Assembly: GCF_022758235.1 (NCBI RefSeq)
Contig: NZ_JALEBG010000003.1
Span: 682,001 to 746,000, forward strand
Length of the DNA stretch: 64,000 nt
DNA from: Pontibacter liquoris
GTDB taxonomy: Bacteria; Bacteroidota; Bacteroidia; Cytophagales; Hymenobacteraceae
Direction: 5' to 3'
Shown piece by piece: positions 52,303 to 61,091 of the stretch. The position numbers and the translations under genes were made by a program. Under the pieces are notes generated by a model. The model ran no database searches and was not told the origin of the DNA. It worked only from the letters and a program-made list of their open reading frames with translations. Every line of letters starts with the position of its first letter. Positions within the stretch are counted from its first letter, which is position 1.

Positions 52303-53793
52303 CTATTCAACATCCCACCAAACTCTGGCGGTGTTGTTATCTGTTGCTGGCGCTAAGCCCGCTACTCCGGACTGATAAGCGCCTCCGTTCAAGGTAGCTT
52401 CCTCTACCGGGTACAGGTATCTTCTTGGTATCTGGCCGGCATTCTGATAGTCAGCGGCAGGCTTCAGGGTCGGAATACCGGTTCTTCTCCACTCGGCCCA
52501 GGCATCAAAGCCCATTCCGAACAAGCTTACCCATTTTTCTTCCGCTATTACCTGTCCGATTCCTACTGTAGTAGCATCGGCAACTCTTTTAGCTGCGTAA
52601 GCAGCCGCTTTGTCGGCAATTGCCACTTCGTAATGTGCCTCTAAGGTTGCAAAAGATGCTTCAATACCTTTTGTCAGCATCACTTTCGCATCTTCCGTTG
52701 TCCAACCCATGGCAGCAGCGTCGGCTCTGTTCAGGTAAGTATAAGAGGCAGTCATCAATGGCAGTGTGGAGGTGTTATTCCAGTAGTTCTTGGTAGAAAC
52801 CTGGTTTTTACCGGAACCGGAGCCATTTCTGAAGCCATAAGGAACACCTTCTAGTGTAGCAGATTTAGCATACACATTGATACGCGCATCCGGCGTAGTA
52901 TTGGAGGTTGGGTTATACGAAGTGGCCTTCGGATCACCTTGCATGGCATCAACAAATTCTGCAGTCAGGAAGTAGTCACGCGTTCTGTTCGCATTCCAGG
53001 GGTTTGTAAAACCTACCTGATCTTCGAAACGGAACCAAGCCTCTTCGGCCACATCATCAATTACACCGTTCGCATCAGCTAAGGCGCTGTTGAACTCTGT
53101 AGCTGCATAGCCAGAAGGTTCAGGGTAACGCTTGGACAGTTGTAGCGACATTTGCAACAGAACCGAGTTAGCCAGTTGCTTCCACTTCGTTACATCCCCA
53201 TTATAAAGAATGTCACCTGTAGGAAGCGCATTTCCTGCATCCAGCATATCGCGGCCTGCTTTCAGTTCCTCGATCAGCGTCTTATAGATATCCTCCTGCT
53301 TGTCGTAAGCAGGTGAGATACCTTCCAAACCCTGGAAAGCCTGCGAATACGGTGCATCGCCCCAAGTATCGGTTACGCGCTTCATGGCAATGGCTTTGAA
53401 GATCATGGCCACTCCGATCTGGTTGTTTGGTGCGCCCTGCGCGTTCAGTTCAGCGCCCTGGTTGGCTTCGTCCTGATTATACTTGATAACCTGGTCCAAA
53501 GGAGCCATCACATTGATGTAGTAAGTATACCACGAAGAGGGAGCTTCTGAGTAAAGCATTTCGTCGGTATACGTTACCTGCGCCTGGTACTGCACAGCCA
53601 GCGTTGGCCGCATCAAACCGTCTCTTCCCGTTATGTTAGAGAACGACATGATCGCACTCGACAACAAGCCCGCAGGAGAAGGTTTTGTAGCCCCGTTCCG
53701 GTTCGCGTTGATATCATCGAAATCTACGGTTTCGCAGGCAACAAGACTTTGCACCAGCAAAACGCTTAGTAGTACATATAGTATCTTTTTCAT
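52303..53793 (-). CDS. SusD/RagB-family nutrient-binding lipoprotein (locus 2)
   Basis: A 496-residue surface lipoprotein (lipobox LVAC, Cys near residue 20). The start of the mature chain ETVDFDDINANRNGATKPSP and AGLLSSAIMSF fits the SusD-like group with conserved N-rich start. The C-terminal part has AEEKWVSLFGMGFDAWAEWR, RRTGIPTL, and RRYLYPVEEATLNGGAYQSG, closing with WWDVE. The pseudogene at 58068-58351 preserves matching segments. The partner susC lies ten bases upstream. No enzymes accompany it. Confidence 0.93.
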   Translation of the reverse strand: MKKILYVLLSVLLVQSLVACETVDFDDINANRNGATKPSPAGLLSSAIMSFSNITGRDGLMRPTLAVQYQAQVTYTDEMLYSEAPSSWYTYYINVMAPLDQVIKYNQDEANQGAELNAQGAPNNQIGVAMIFKAIAMKRVTDTWGDAPYSQAFQGLEGISPAYDKQEDIYKTLIEELKAGRDMLDAGNALPTGDILYNGDVTKWKQLANSVLLQMSLQLSKRYPEPSGYAATEFNSALADANGVIDDVAEEAWFRFEDQVGFTNPWNANRTRDYFLTAEFVDAMQGDPKATSYNPTSNTTPDARINVYAKSATLEGVPYGFRNGSGSGKNQVSTKNYWNNTSTLPLMTASYTYLNRADAAAMGWTTEDAKVMLTKGIEASFATLEAHYEVAIADKAAAYAAKRVADATTVGIGQVIAEEKWVSLFGMGFDAWAEWRRTGIPTLKPAADYQNAGQIPRRYLYPVEEATLNGGAYQSGVAGLAPATDNNTARVWWDVE

Positions 53794-53803
53794 TATTCTT
53801 TAA

Positions 53804-56800
53804 TTAAAAAGTAAGCTTAACATTTACGCCGTAGCTCTTGGTACCTGGCAACTGGCCGTTCTCGCCAAAAGTATGCGACATTTCAGAGGGGTCCCAACGG
53901 TGTCTGTTATCACCGGATACCGCCATCAGCCACAGGTTTCTACCTACTACGCCTATCGTTGCGCCTTTCAGATACTTGTTGTTGATGAGTTTAGAAACAT
54001 CATAAGACAAGCTCACATCACGCAACTTCAGGTAGCTGGCGTCATGGATGAATGGCTCTGCTAATCTGTTACCGTAGAACTGAGTGAAGTAATCGTATCC
54101 TTCTACATAAGTATCTACTGCTTCGCCGTTCTCATCAACACCTACCACATGCACACCACCGCCATCGGCAACAGCATCACGCACATTGTTTCCTTTGTCG
54201 TTCAGGTCAGCAGTCTCTTCTAAAAGGCCGGAAGACTCGCCCCACATTTCTGTCAGGGAGAAGAACTTGCCACCTTTCTGGAAGTCGAAAGCAGCTGTTA
54301 AAGTTGCGCCTTTGTAGCTGAATCTGTTCAGGAAGCCACCTGTAAAGTCTGGCAGCACGCTACCGAAATACGTGTTTACCTGTGTCTGGTACAATCCGTT
54401 TGGCTGCAGAATTTTGTTACCGTTCTCATCTCGTGCAAAACCGGTTCCTCTCAGCTGGCCCCATTCATTTCCTAACTCATGAATAACAGTGGCAAAGCCA
54501 TAGGCATCCGATCCGCCTGGGGCAGTGATCGCCTTCAGGTCGCCAGGAAGCGCCTCAACAGTGGTATTATTTTTCGCAAAGTTGATAGCAGCATTCCAGT
54601 TAAAGCCATCCTCCGAGCGGAAGATGTCACCATCCAGCGCAACTTCAACACCTTTTCTGGATGACTCGCCCGCGTTGGTCAGGTATTGGTCGTAACCGGA
54701 AGCCCGGGAGATACTTACCGGAATGATCTCATTCTTTCGGCTTTCGTCGTAGTACGTCAAGCTCAGGCCAATTCTGTTGTCGATAAACTTCAGATCCACA
54801 CCCGCTTCAACAGACGTGTTCTTGGATGGCACAATGTTCGGGTCAACCAGAATAGTCGGACGATACATCAGCACTCTGGTCCCCTCAAATGGCTTAGCCG
54901 CGATCGGGAAGATCGGGTTGATACGAAGGGCATCCACATCGTTACCAACCTGGGCCCAACCGGCTCTCAGTTTACCAAAAGAAAGGATGTTATGGTTGTC
55001 GATCAGCTCAGTGAAGATAAAGCTGGTACCGATGGATGGGTAACCATAACCGTTCTTATCAGCTGGCAGAGCCGAGCTCCAGTCTTTTCTGTAGCTCGCA
55101 TCTACATAAAGCATGTCTCTGAAGCCAAGCGATACGTTACCATAAAGGCTTCGTACTTCTTTGTTATACATGTAAGTAGAAGGCGTTGGCACCTGGCCGG
55201 CGTTAGAGAAGTCATACAGGTCCGGAATAATAAGGCCTCCTGTTTTTGCGCCAGGGTTCATCTCTGCAGACAGCACTTTGTAATCGTTCTTTCTGATGTT
55301 GCCACCTACAAAAGCAGTCACATCAAATTCGCCGAATTCATTCTGGTACTTCAACACAGAACTGAAGTTATTCTCCGCCTGCGATCTGTTGTATTTACCA
55401 AAACTGTTAGACCAGGCGTTGTACAGCTCTGGCGCCGCAGAGTTGGAAAGAAAGAACGGAAGTTGGAAACTATATCTGTATTCTGTCTGGTTTCTGGAAC
55501 CGGTAACAGACAGATCCCAATGATCGTCGAACTGGTAGGTAGCCGTTAAGTTACCGGACAGGTTATTGTTCGTTCTGGTTTGTTGATACTGATCCATGAA
55601 CGTATAAGGGTTGAACCAGAAAGCTGGTTTATAGTACCCTTCTGTAGAAAGCAATCCGTAAGCAGTATAGTAATCAGGTCCCCACCAGTTCCAGGAGGTC
55701 GAGTAACCGTCCGGTGTGGTCAGGTTCTTTAACTCTCTTAATTTATCCGAGTCAACGTTACGGCCAAACCAGGAGTTGAATGAACCGGATGTCTGGTTGC
55801 CATAATCGTCGTCATAATCACCTGTGATCTCAGAGGTAGTAAAGCGAATGTTAGAAGAAACTTTCAGCTTCTGAGTAGCATTAAACTCAAAGTTCGTGTT
55901 GATAAAATGCTTTGTTAAATCTGTAGAAGGCGTAATACCGTCCTGCTGCAGGTTTGTATAAGCTAAACGGGCGTTAAACTTCTCGCCGCCACCACTAATA
56001 GAGATGCCGTTCTTTTTGGTCAGGCCTGTGTTGTAGAAGTTCTTAATGTTATCAGGCTGCGCCTCATACTTAACAGTTTTTCCAAAATAAGGGTTTGGGT
56101 TTTCAGCTGTTCCCGGCCACCAGGCATACCAAGGCACATAATCCTGTCCGTCAAATTTAGGGCCCCAGCTTTCGTCTGCGTAGTTGTTATCCCACAGAAC
56201 ATATCGCGCTCCATCAAAAACACTCCATTCAGATGGATAAGGTATAGCTGGTTCATCAGGATCATATACTGCACCTGCATTAAAATCAAAAGTTCCGAAA
56301 GAGCCTTCTCCTTCATATCCCTGTCCGTACAGGTTCTGATATTTTGGCAGGTAAGCTACTTTGTCCCAGGTAGTTGCATTGGTAAGCTCTACAGAAAGGG
56401 CGCCAGTACCTTTTTTGGTGGTAATTACGACCACACCGGCTTCTGCACGCTGGCCGTAAAGCGAAGTTGCGTTCGGGCCTTTGAGCACGTTCACCGACTC
56501 CACGTTGTTCATGTCAATGTCGTTCGGGTCAGCGGTTGGCACACCATCCACTACATACAGCGGGTCAGCATCGCTGGTAAGCGAGATAGCACCTCTAATA
56601 CGGATCTTGCCAAATTCGCCCAGCTTGGAGCCGGCCTGGCCATTGATCTGAACACCCGCCACTTTACCGGCAAGGGCATTCTTGATGTTGGCATCCTGGG
56701 TGATGTTCAGGTCAGACGCCTTTACCTCCTGCGTAGCATAAGTAATGGTTCTGGCTTCGCGCTTTACGCCCAAGGCTGTTACCACAACCTCTTCCAGTTG

Positions 56801-57103
56801 CTTGGAGTCCAGTGGCAGCGCTACGTTAACGTTTGTCTGATTGCCAATAGCCCGCTCAGTAGTAGTATAACCGATAAAACGGAATACCAGCGTGGTACTA
56901 TTTTCCGGCGCGTTAACAGAATATGTACCGTCAGCCCCGGTGGCAGTACCCACCGTAGTTCCTTTTACCAGTACCGTTACCCCGGGCAACGGTTGACTTG
57001 TGGAAGCATCCGTCACCTTACCGGTGATGGTTCTTACTTGTGCCATGGCCTGCTGCAGCAGGGCGGTCACCAGCAAGAAGCATAATAATAGAATTTTCTT
57101 CAT
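53804..57103 (-). CDS. SusC/RagA-family TonB-linked outer-membrane receptor (locus 2)
   Basis: A 1099-residue TonB-dependent transporter with the same plan as locus 1: a signal peptide (ILLLCFLLVTALLQQAMAQ), a regulatory-like domain (ITGKVTDASTSQPLPGVTVL, residues 25-105), the TonB box LEEVVVTALGV, a plug with VQINGQAGSKLGEFGKIRIRG and VESVNVLKGPNATSLYGQRA, and a barrel ending GVNVKLTF. The first 100 residues differ from SusC 1 by only a few changes, whereas the plug and barrel diverge strongly. susD follows after ten bases. The leader before its ATG carries CTTACCTTAAACAAACAGC. Confidence 0.95.
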   Translation of the reverse strand: MKKILLLCFLLVTALLQQAMAQVRTITGKVTDASTSQPLPGVTVLVKGTTVGTATGADGTYSVNAPENSTTLVFRFIGYTTTERAIGNQTNVNVALPLDSKQLEEVVVTALGVKREARTITYATQEVKASDLNITQDANIKNALAGKVAGVQINGQAGSKLGEFGKIRIRGAISLTSDADPLYVVDGVPTADPNDIDMNNVESVNVLKGPNATSLYGQRAEAGVVVITTKKGTGALSVELTNATTWDKVAYLPKYQNLYGQGYEGEGSFGTFDFNAGAVYDPDEPAIPYPSEWSVFDGARYVLWDNNYADESWGPKFDGQDYVPWYAWWPGTAENPNPYFGKTVKYEAQPDNIKNFYNTGLTKKNGISISGGGEKFNARLAYTNLQQDGITPSTDLTKHFINTNFEFNATQKLKVSSNIRFTTSEITGDYDDDYGNQTSGSFNSWFGRNVDSDKLRELKNLTTPDGYSTSWNWWGPDYYTAYGLLSTEGYYKPAFWFNPYTFMDQYQQTRTNNNLSGNLTATYQFDDHWDLSVTGSRNQTEYRYSFQLPFFLSNSAAPELYNAWSNSFGKYNRSQAENNFSSVLKYQNEFGEFDVTAFVGGNIRKNDYKVLSAEMNPGAKTGGLIIPDLYDFSNAGQVPTPSTYMYNKEVRSLYGNVSLGFRDMLYVDASYRKDWSSALPADKNGYGYPSIGTSFIFTELIDNHNILSFGKLRAGWAQVGNDVDALRINPIFPIAAKPFEGTRVLMYRPTILVDPNIVPSKNTSVEAGVDLKFIDNRIGLSLTYYDESRKNEIIPVSISRASGYDQYLTNAGESSRKGVEVALDGDIFRSEDGFNWNAAINFAKNNTTVEALPGDLKAITAPGGSDAYGFATVIHELGNEWGQLRGTGFARDENGNKILQPNGLYQTQVNTYFGSVLPDFTGGFLNRFSYKGATLTAAFDFQKGGKFFSLTEMWGESSGLLEETADLNDKGNNVRDAVADGGGVHVVGVDENGEAVDTYVEGYDYFTQFYGNRLAEPFIHDASYLKLRDVSLSYDVSKLINNKYLKGATIGVVGRNLWLMAVSGDNRHRWDPSEMSHTFGENGQLPGTKSYGVNVKLTF

Positions 57104-57623
57104 TGTGCTGTTTGTTTAAGGTAAGTGTTAAGGTTATTAAAACACAGGCAGCCAAAGGCTACCTTGTTGGCAAAGCATGTGAACAGGTAGGTACAAACAG
57201 GTATCCTCCCCTGTATTTAAACAGGGAGAATCAAGCATCAAAGGCTGCCAGGCAAAAGGATTCCTGCAGCTAAACTGCAGTTTTTAGCACCCTTTACTAA
57301 TTAATAGCGGTCTTTGAAATGGCTTTATAAGAATGCGGTTAGTTTGTCCTTTTGTTGCTGCTTTCAGGCCGTTAAAGTCGTATTTCGGGATAGCAGCCAT
57401 TCCTTCCTGAACAGGAAAATGAACAGATGTTATGCACCAGGAAAATAGAACATCAGCATGCTGTTGCGCAGCAAACGTGAAAAAGAATTAGCTAAAAAGT
57501 CCTTGAAATGACTGAAAACAGTGGACTCGGAGAGCGGTGGAAAGGAGTATAATTCTGTTCATGAGTTATTTGTTTAAGGTGAGATATAAACCAAGATTAA
57601 TCAATAAAAAAATTATTACCAAG
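57104..57623 (-). promoter_or_regulatory. Promoter and long leader of SusC locus 2 with a short upstream ORF
   Basis: A candidate promoter lies on the minus strand: CTTG (57620-57623), 20 bases, TAATCTTG (57592-57599), close to the Bacteroidota consensus. A transcript starting near 57586 would first read CTCACCTTAAACAAATAAC (57565-57583), then ATG at 57562 and a 24-codon ORF ending at 57488, and about 380 bases later CTTACCTTAAACAAACAGC (57107-57125) followed by the SusC ATG. The middle contains GCAGTTTAGCTGC and TGGCAGCCT-type inverted segments. The layout parallels the region upstream of SusC 1. Confidence 0.55.
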
Positions 57624-58067
57624 CCAATAAACCAAAAAAAAATATCCTGAAAAGCGAATATAGCTACAGTAAATCTTTTTTATAAAATGCAACCTATTGA
57701 CTGTTAGATCTTTAAATCATGAAAGCAATTTTGTTAATATTTGCTAGGCAAAGGATATTAACAGAAAGCAACCCGGCGGTAAATTTTGGTAGCTTGTACG
57801 AGAATAAGTATAATTTAGATAATATTTTTTTGACTTTATAAACAAAAGGTGTAGAAAAGAGCTTCTTTATAGGCAGGTCATTTGCGCTTATCCTCCTTTG
57901 CGAATCCTATCTCTGCAAGCGTTCTTTCTCTAAGATAGCCTGACTTAGGTTTTAGCATAGCTCCCATTCTGTTTCAAAAAAGAAAAGGCCCCCGGAAACC
58001 GGGGGCCTTTGTCCATTGAAGAAAACTACTACCTAGTAATCTTATCTATCTACTTTAATTTTATCTA
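57624..58067. other. Non-coding region with the terminator of a decayed locus
   Basis: Apart from the terminator at 57984-58010 this stretch is AT-rich and without genes on either strand. It separates the SusC 2 promoter from the SusD remnant. Confidence 0.6.
57984..58010 (-). terminator. Terminator module copy 3, after the SusD remnant
   Basis: AAAGGCCCCCGG and CCGGGGGCCTTT form a 12-base-pair stem around AAA, identical to copy 2. Toward the remnant come GAAAACTACTACCTAGTAATC and CTATCTACTTTAATT, as beside the other copies. It shows that the remnant once ended a complete SusC/SusD unit. Confidence 0.88.
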
Positions 58068-58351
58068 CTAAACATCCCAGAACAGCTTTGTAGCGCTTGC
58101 ATAACCACCAACCGCTGAAGCAGCTGCAGAACGGCTAGCACCATTAAGAGCCTACTCATTGATTGGATAGATTACTCTGGTAGGAACTATGAGATCAGCA
58201 ATTGGAGGTAATAAAGTTAGTGCATCTAATCTTCTCAGTCCAGGCATCATACCCTCTATTTTAAAGAGCGATCCATTTTTGTGCACCGATCTTCTGTCTC
58301 CATACATTAGCCTCTGTTAACTCATTATAATCAAAACCACTGCCGACTGTA
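58068..58351 (-). pseudogene. Remnant of a SusD/RagB gene, C-terminal third
   Basis: Read on the minus strand and allowing frame changes, the DNA encodes YNELTEANVWRQKIGAQ, KWIAL, then RGYDAWTE, then RLDALTLLPPIADLIV, then PTRVIYPINE, a TAG stop (58152-58154), and ALNGASRSAAASAV through to KLFWDV and a TAG stop (58068-58070). These match in order the C-terminal segments of SusD 2 (KWVSLFGMGFDAWAEWRR, RRYLYPVEE, WWDVE). At least one frameshift follows KWIAL and another sits near WTE. It has the SusD-type 3' flank and terminator. The N-terminal part and its SusC partner are gone. Confidence 0.85.
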
Positions 58352-58452
58352 AACATCAACGACCCGACCTACACAAGCAACCTCCTTTGTAGGTTTAACT
58401 CAGTGAATGCAAGTCAGGCATATATCCTGCAGAGACTTATTAGTTAGTATAC

Positions 58453-58486
58453 AAAAAGAAACTGCCCATGCTGGGCAGTTTCTTTT
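58453..58486 (-). terminator. Terminator of the third SusC/SusD locus
   Basis: AAAAGAAACTGCCC and GGGCAGTTTCTTTT form a 14-base-pair stem around ATGCT. It lies 20 bases past the stop of the 58506-59483 lipoprotein gene and precedes the SusD remnant. It is unrelated to the other three terminators. Confidence 0.88.
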
Positions 58487-58505
58487 AAGGGAATGTACTT
58501 AGAGC

Positions 58506-59483
58506 TTATTTTCTAGGCCCTAGGTATTTATACGTTTCAGTCCAGGTGGTTCTATCCGCTCCGCGTTGAACCATGATATAGGTTACCTCTAATTTATCAG
58601 GAGTACCATCGGCTTTGAATGTCATTTTATTCACACCAACACCTACTTTACCAGCTCTTAGGTTAGCTCCGGCGCCTTGTCCATAAGCATTTACAACGCT
58701 TTCCACATTATCCTGTGCATCGAAGTTAAACTGTGCCAAGAAGCTTCCATAATAGCTTGCACCAGCTCCTGTATCGAATATATGTCCCGCGAGATGTTCT
58801 CCTGAGTCATTATATTCTACTGTGTTTGCATCTACTGTGATCAATTCAACCTCTTTGGGATAATATCCAACAAAGGCCGCATTGGTTGCATCCACCATTG
58901 TTCCAGTTACAGCATATACACCATCATACTTATTTTTCGCCCCAACTGAATAAATTGCAGTCTGGTGATTACCGCTTATTATTCCATGGTTAGTTGCTGA
59001 GATAGTAAGTGGCAAAGCATACTTTTTAGTCAAGTCAAACTGATCGGTCTTTAGCTTGATATTAAGGGTAACTCTGCGCTCACCTTTAGGTATGGTAACC
59101 GTTGTGGTTGGCATACTATAAAAATTTGCCGGCAATACCTCGAAATCCAGAGCTTCATCATCAGGGTCATTGGTTTCATTATCCCATGCATTGTAACGGT
59201 CTAACGCTGCAGGATCAACAGTCAAATTAACTGTAATATCTGTTGATGCCACTTCAGCACCGGAATAACTGATCACTACAGGAAAGTCCACCTCTGGCTT
59301 TATTTCAAAGGAGTTCACATACAATGGATGTACAGCTCCTAATGACGATTTGATTGGAGTAGCGCTATAAAACTCTACTACATTAGCTGAATCGTCAGGA
59401 TTGAACACAGGATCTTCATCAACACAGGATGAAAGTCCTATTACAGCCAGCAGAACTAAGAATATATTTTTGAATTTTTTCAT
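58506..59483 (-). CDS. Lipoprotein with a DUF1735 (BT_3987-like) N-terminal domain
   Basis: A 325-residue surface lipoprotein: the signal peptide ends in the lipobox LSSC (Cys near residue 21). Residues about 30-160 resemble the BT_3987-like DUF1735 domain, an Ig-like module with ADFPVVISYSGAEVASTD (SusE-like start), DITVNLTVDPAALDRYNA and TVTIPKGERRVTLNIKLKTD. The C-terminal half (GAKNKYDGVYAVTGTMVDA onward) is a separate beta-rich domain. Such proteins sit third in many SusC/SusD operons and are thought to bind glycan at the surface. It follows SusD by 20 bases. No catalytic motif. Confidence 0.8.
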   Translation of the reverse strand: MKKFKNIFLVLLAVIGLSSCVDEDPVFNPDDSANVVEFYSATPIKSSLGAVHPLYVNSFEIKPEVDFPVVISYSGAEVASTDITVNLTVDPAALDRYNAWDNETNDPDDEALDFEVLPANFYSMPTTTVTIPKGERRVTLNIKLKTDQFDLTKKYALPLTISATNHGIISGNHQTAIYSVGAKNKYDGVYAVTGTMVDATNAAFVGYYPKEVELITVDANTVEYNDSGEHLAGHIFDTGAGASYYGSFLAQFNFDAQDNVESVVNAYGQGAGANLRAGKVGVGVNKMTFKADGTPDKLEVTYIMVQRGADRTTWTETYKYLGPRK

Positions 59484-59503
59484 TTTGATAGATCTTAATT
59501 TGG

Positions 59504-61078
59504 TTAATCTAAATCCCAGAAGATTGGAGTATTGAATGCGTTAACACCAGAAGGAGCATTTTTAGGGTTTACCTGGTACTCTGAAGCTGGATACAATACA
59601 CGCACTGGAAGTTTATCAGCTCTTGATGAAGCAGATTTAATAGAAGCGAATGTAGAACCAGTAGTTACTGCAGGATATCCTGTTCTTCTATACTCATTCC
59701 AGGCTTCATGGCCATGAATAAAATTAAGCGCTATATACTTCTGTGTTATAATAGCCTCAATTTTCTTCTCCACAGATCCTGCAGCTGTATAATCCACTAA
59801 CGGCTCGCCAGCGTTAGCCGCAATGTAGGCCGCAGCATCACCAGCAGGATCATACCCACTTTCCACATTTCCGTTCACGTTCTTATAAAGATATTCAAAA
59901 GAGCGCTCAATTCCTGTGTTGAAAGCAGCCTGGTCATCACCTGTTAACAGGCCTCTTGCATAGGCTTCCGCTAACAAGAAGTAGCTTTCAGCAGCTAACA
60001 TCAAAGGCTGCCCCATGGACCGGCCTTTAAAGATACCGACTGTATTAGCTGCGTTGCTACCTGTACCAGCCCCTACAAACCATGCAATATTATTAGAAGG
60101 CGCTGTTGGAGCATCAGCATCTTCATCGCCCAGCGTATTGGTTGGTGGCTTTGGGAAGTTAATGTACGTTACAGCACCTCTAGCCTCATCCTCTATTTTG
60201 GTGCCATCATAGAAATCCAACACAAAATTGCTTGGGATGCGTGAGCGCCCGCTACCTGCTGCAGTACCGGTTGCGCTGCTATGGTAGCGTTCCCACATCG
60301 GGTTCTGCTTTCCTGCACTAGCAGCATAGCCAGGGTTTACAATTGCATCCTCCTCCAGGAATTTAGTAGTTGCGTTGAATGAAGCAAACTCCTGATTAAC
60401 AAAAGAGGCTAAAGAAGGTACTTCTGAAATACGAACCAATGCCTTTAGCTTCAATGTATTGGCAAAACGCTCCCATTCTTGCATATCTCCTCCAAACATT
60501 ACATCGCCTGATTTGATAGCACCTGCATTCTCGGAGTTATTGATTAGATAAAGTGCCGAATCTAATTTATTTGCAATAAGATCCTGATAAATGGCATCAG
60601 CTTTATCATACGCAGGAGTAACTTTATTACTCCCTTGCAGTGCTTCTGTATAAGGAACATCCCCATAAGTATCAACCAGAAGTTGATAATTATATGCAAT
60701 CATGATTTTAGCAATTGCATCATAATAAGCTAGCTCTTCTTTACCTTGAGACGTAGTTTCGATATACTTGTAGTCATTCAAATTATCGTACGCTGTACTC
60801 CAAAGGTTATTATAGTCGCTTGTAGTATAATTGTAGGTTAGTACAGATCCCCAACCACCAAAACCACCAGCATTCACGATGTAACCTACATGCCATGAGC
60901 CATAGTCATTATAAGTAACCGTTGTAGCAGCAGTATTTGTTAATGCATTAGGAAGTACCTGCTGCGGTGTAGATTCAATAGCCTGATTTGGGTTCTCGTT
61001 GATATCTAAAAAATGCTCACATGAAACCGTTGACAGAGCTATCGTTCCTAGTATAAAAAATTTAAATATTCTCTTCAT
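59504..61078 (-). CDS. SusD/RagB-family nutrient-binding lipoprotein (locus 3)
   Basis: A 524-residue SusD-like lipoprotein: signal peptide with lipobox TVSC (Cys near 20), start EHFLDINENPNQAIESTPQQ typical of the group, core segments VDTYGDVPYTEALQGSNKVTPAYDKADAIYQDL (given here in part), MQEWERFANTLKLKALVRIS, and C-terminal ITQKYIALNFIHGHEAWNEYRRTGYPAVTTG, LPVRVLYPASEYQVNP, ending FWDLD. It follows SusC 3 by 13 bases and precedes the DUF1735 lipoprotein by 20. Confidence 0.93.
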   Translation of the reverse strand: MKRIFKFFILGTIALSTVSCEHFLDINENPNQAIESTPQQVLPNALTNTAATTVTYNDYGSWHVGYIVNAGGFGGWGSVLTYNYTTSDYNNLWSTAYDNLNDYKYIETTSQGKEELAYYDAIAKIMIAYNYQLLVDTYGDVPYTEALQGSNKVTPAYDKADAIYQDLIANKLDSALYLINNSENAGAIKSGDVMFGGDMQEWERFANTLKLKALVRISEVPSLASFVNQEFASFNATTKFLEEDAIVNPGYAASAGKQNPMWERYHSSATGTAAGSGRSRIPSNFVLDFYDGTKIEDEARGAVTYINFPKPPTNTLGDEDADAPTAPSNNIAWFVGAGTGSNAANTVGIFKGRSMGQPLMLAAESYFLLAEAYARGLLTGDDQAAFNTGIERSFEYLYKNVNGNVESGYDPAGDAAAYIAANAGEPLVDYTAAGSVEKKIEAIITQKYIALNFIHGHEAWNEYRRTGYPAVTTGSTFASIKSASSRADKLPVRVLYPASEYQVNPKNAPSGVNAFNTPIFWDLD

Positions 61079-61091
61079 GATAGTCTTCTAA

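Noticed and set aside
54686..55549. 287-codon frame antisense to SusC 2
   Set aside because: It is fully inside a clear TonB-dependent receptor gene and its translation has no domain features.
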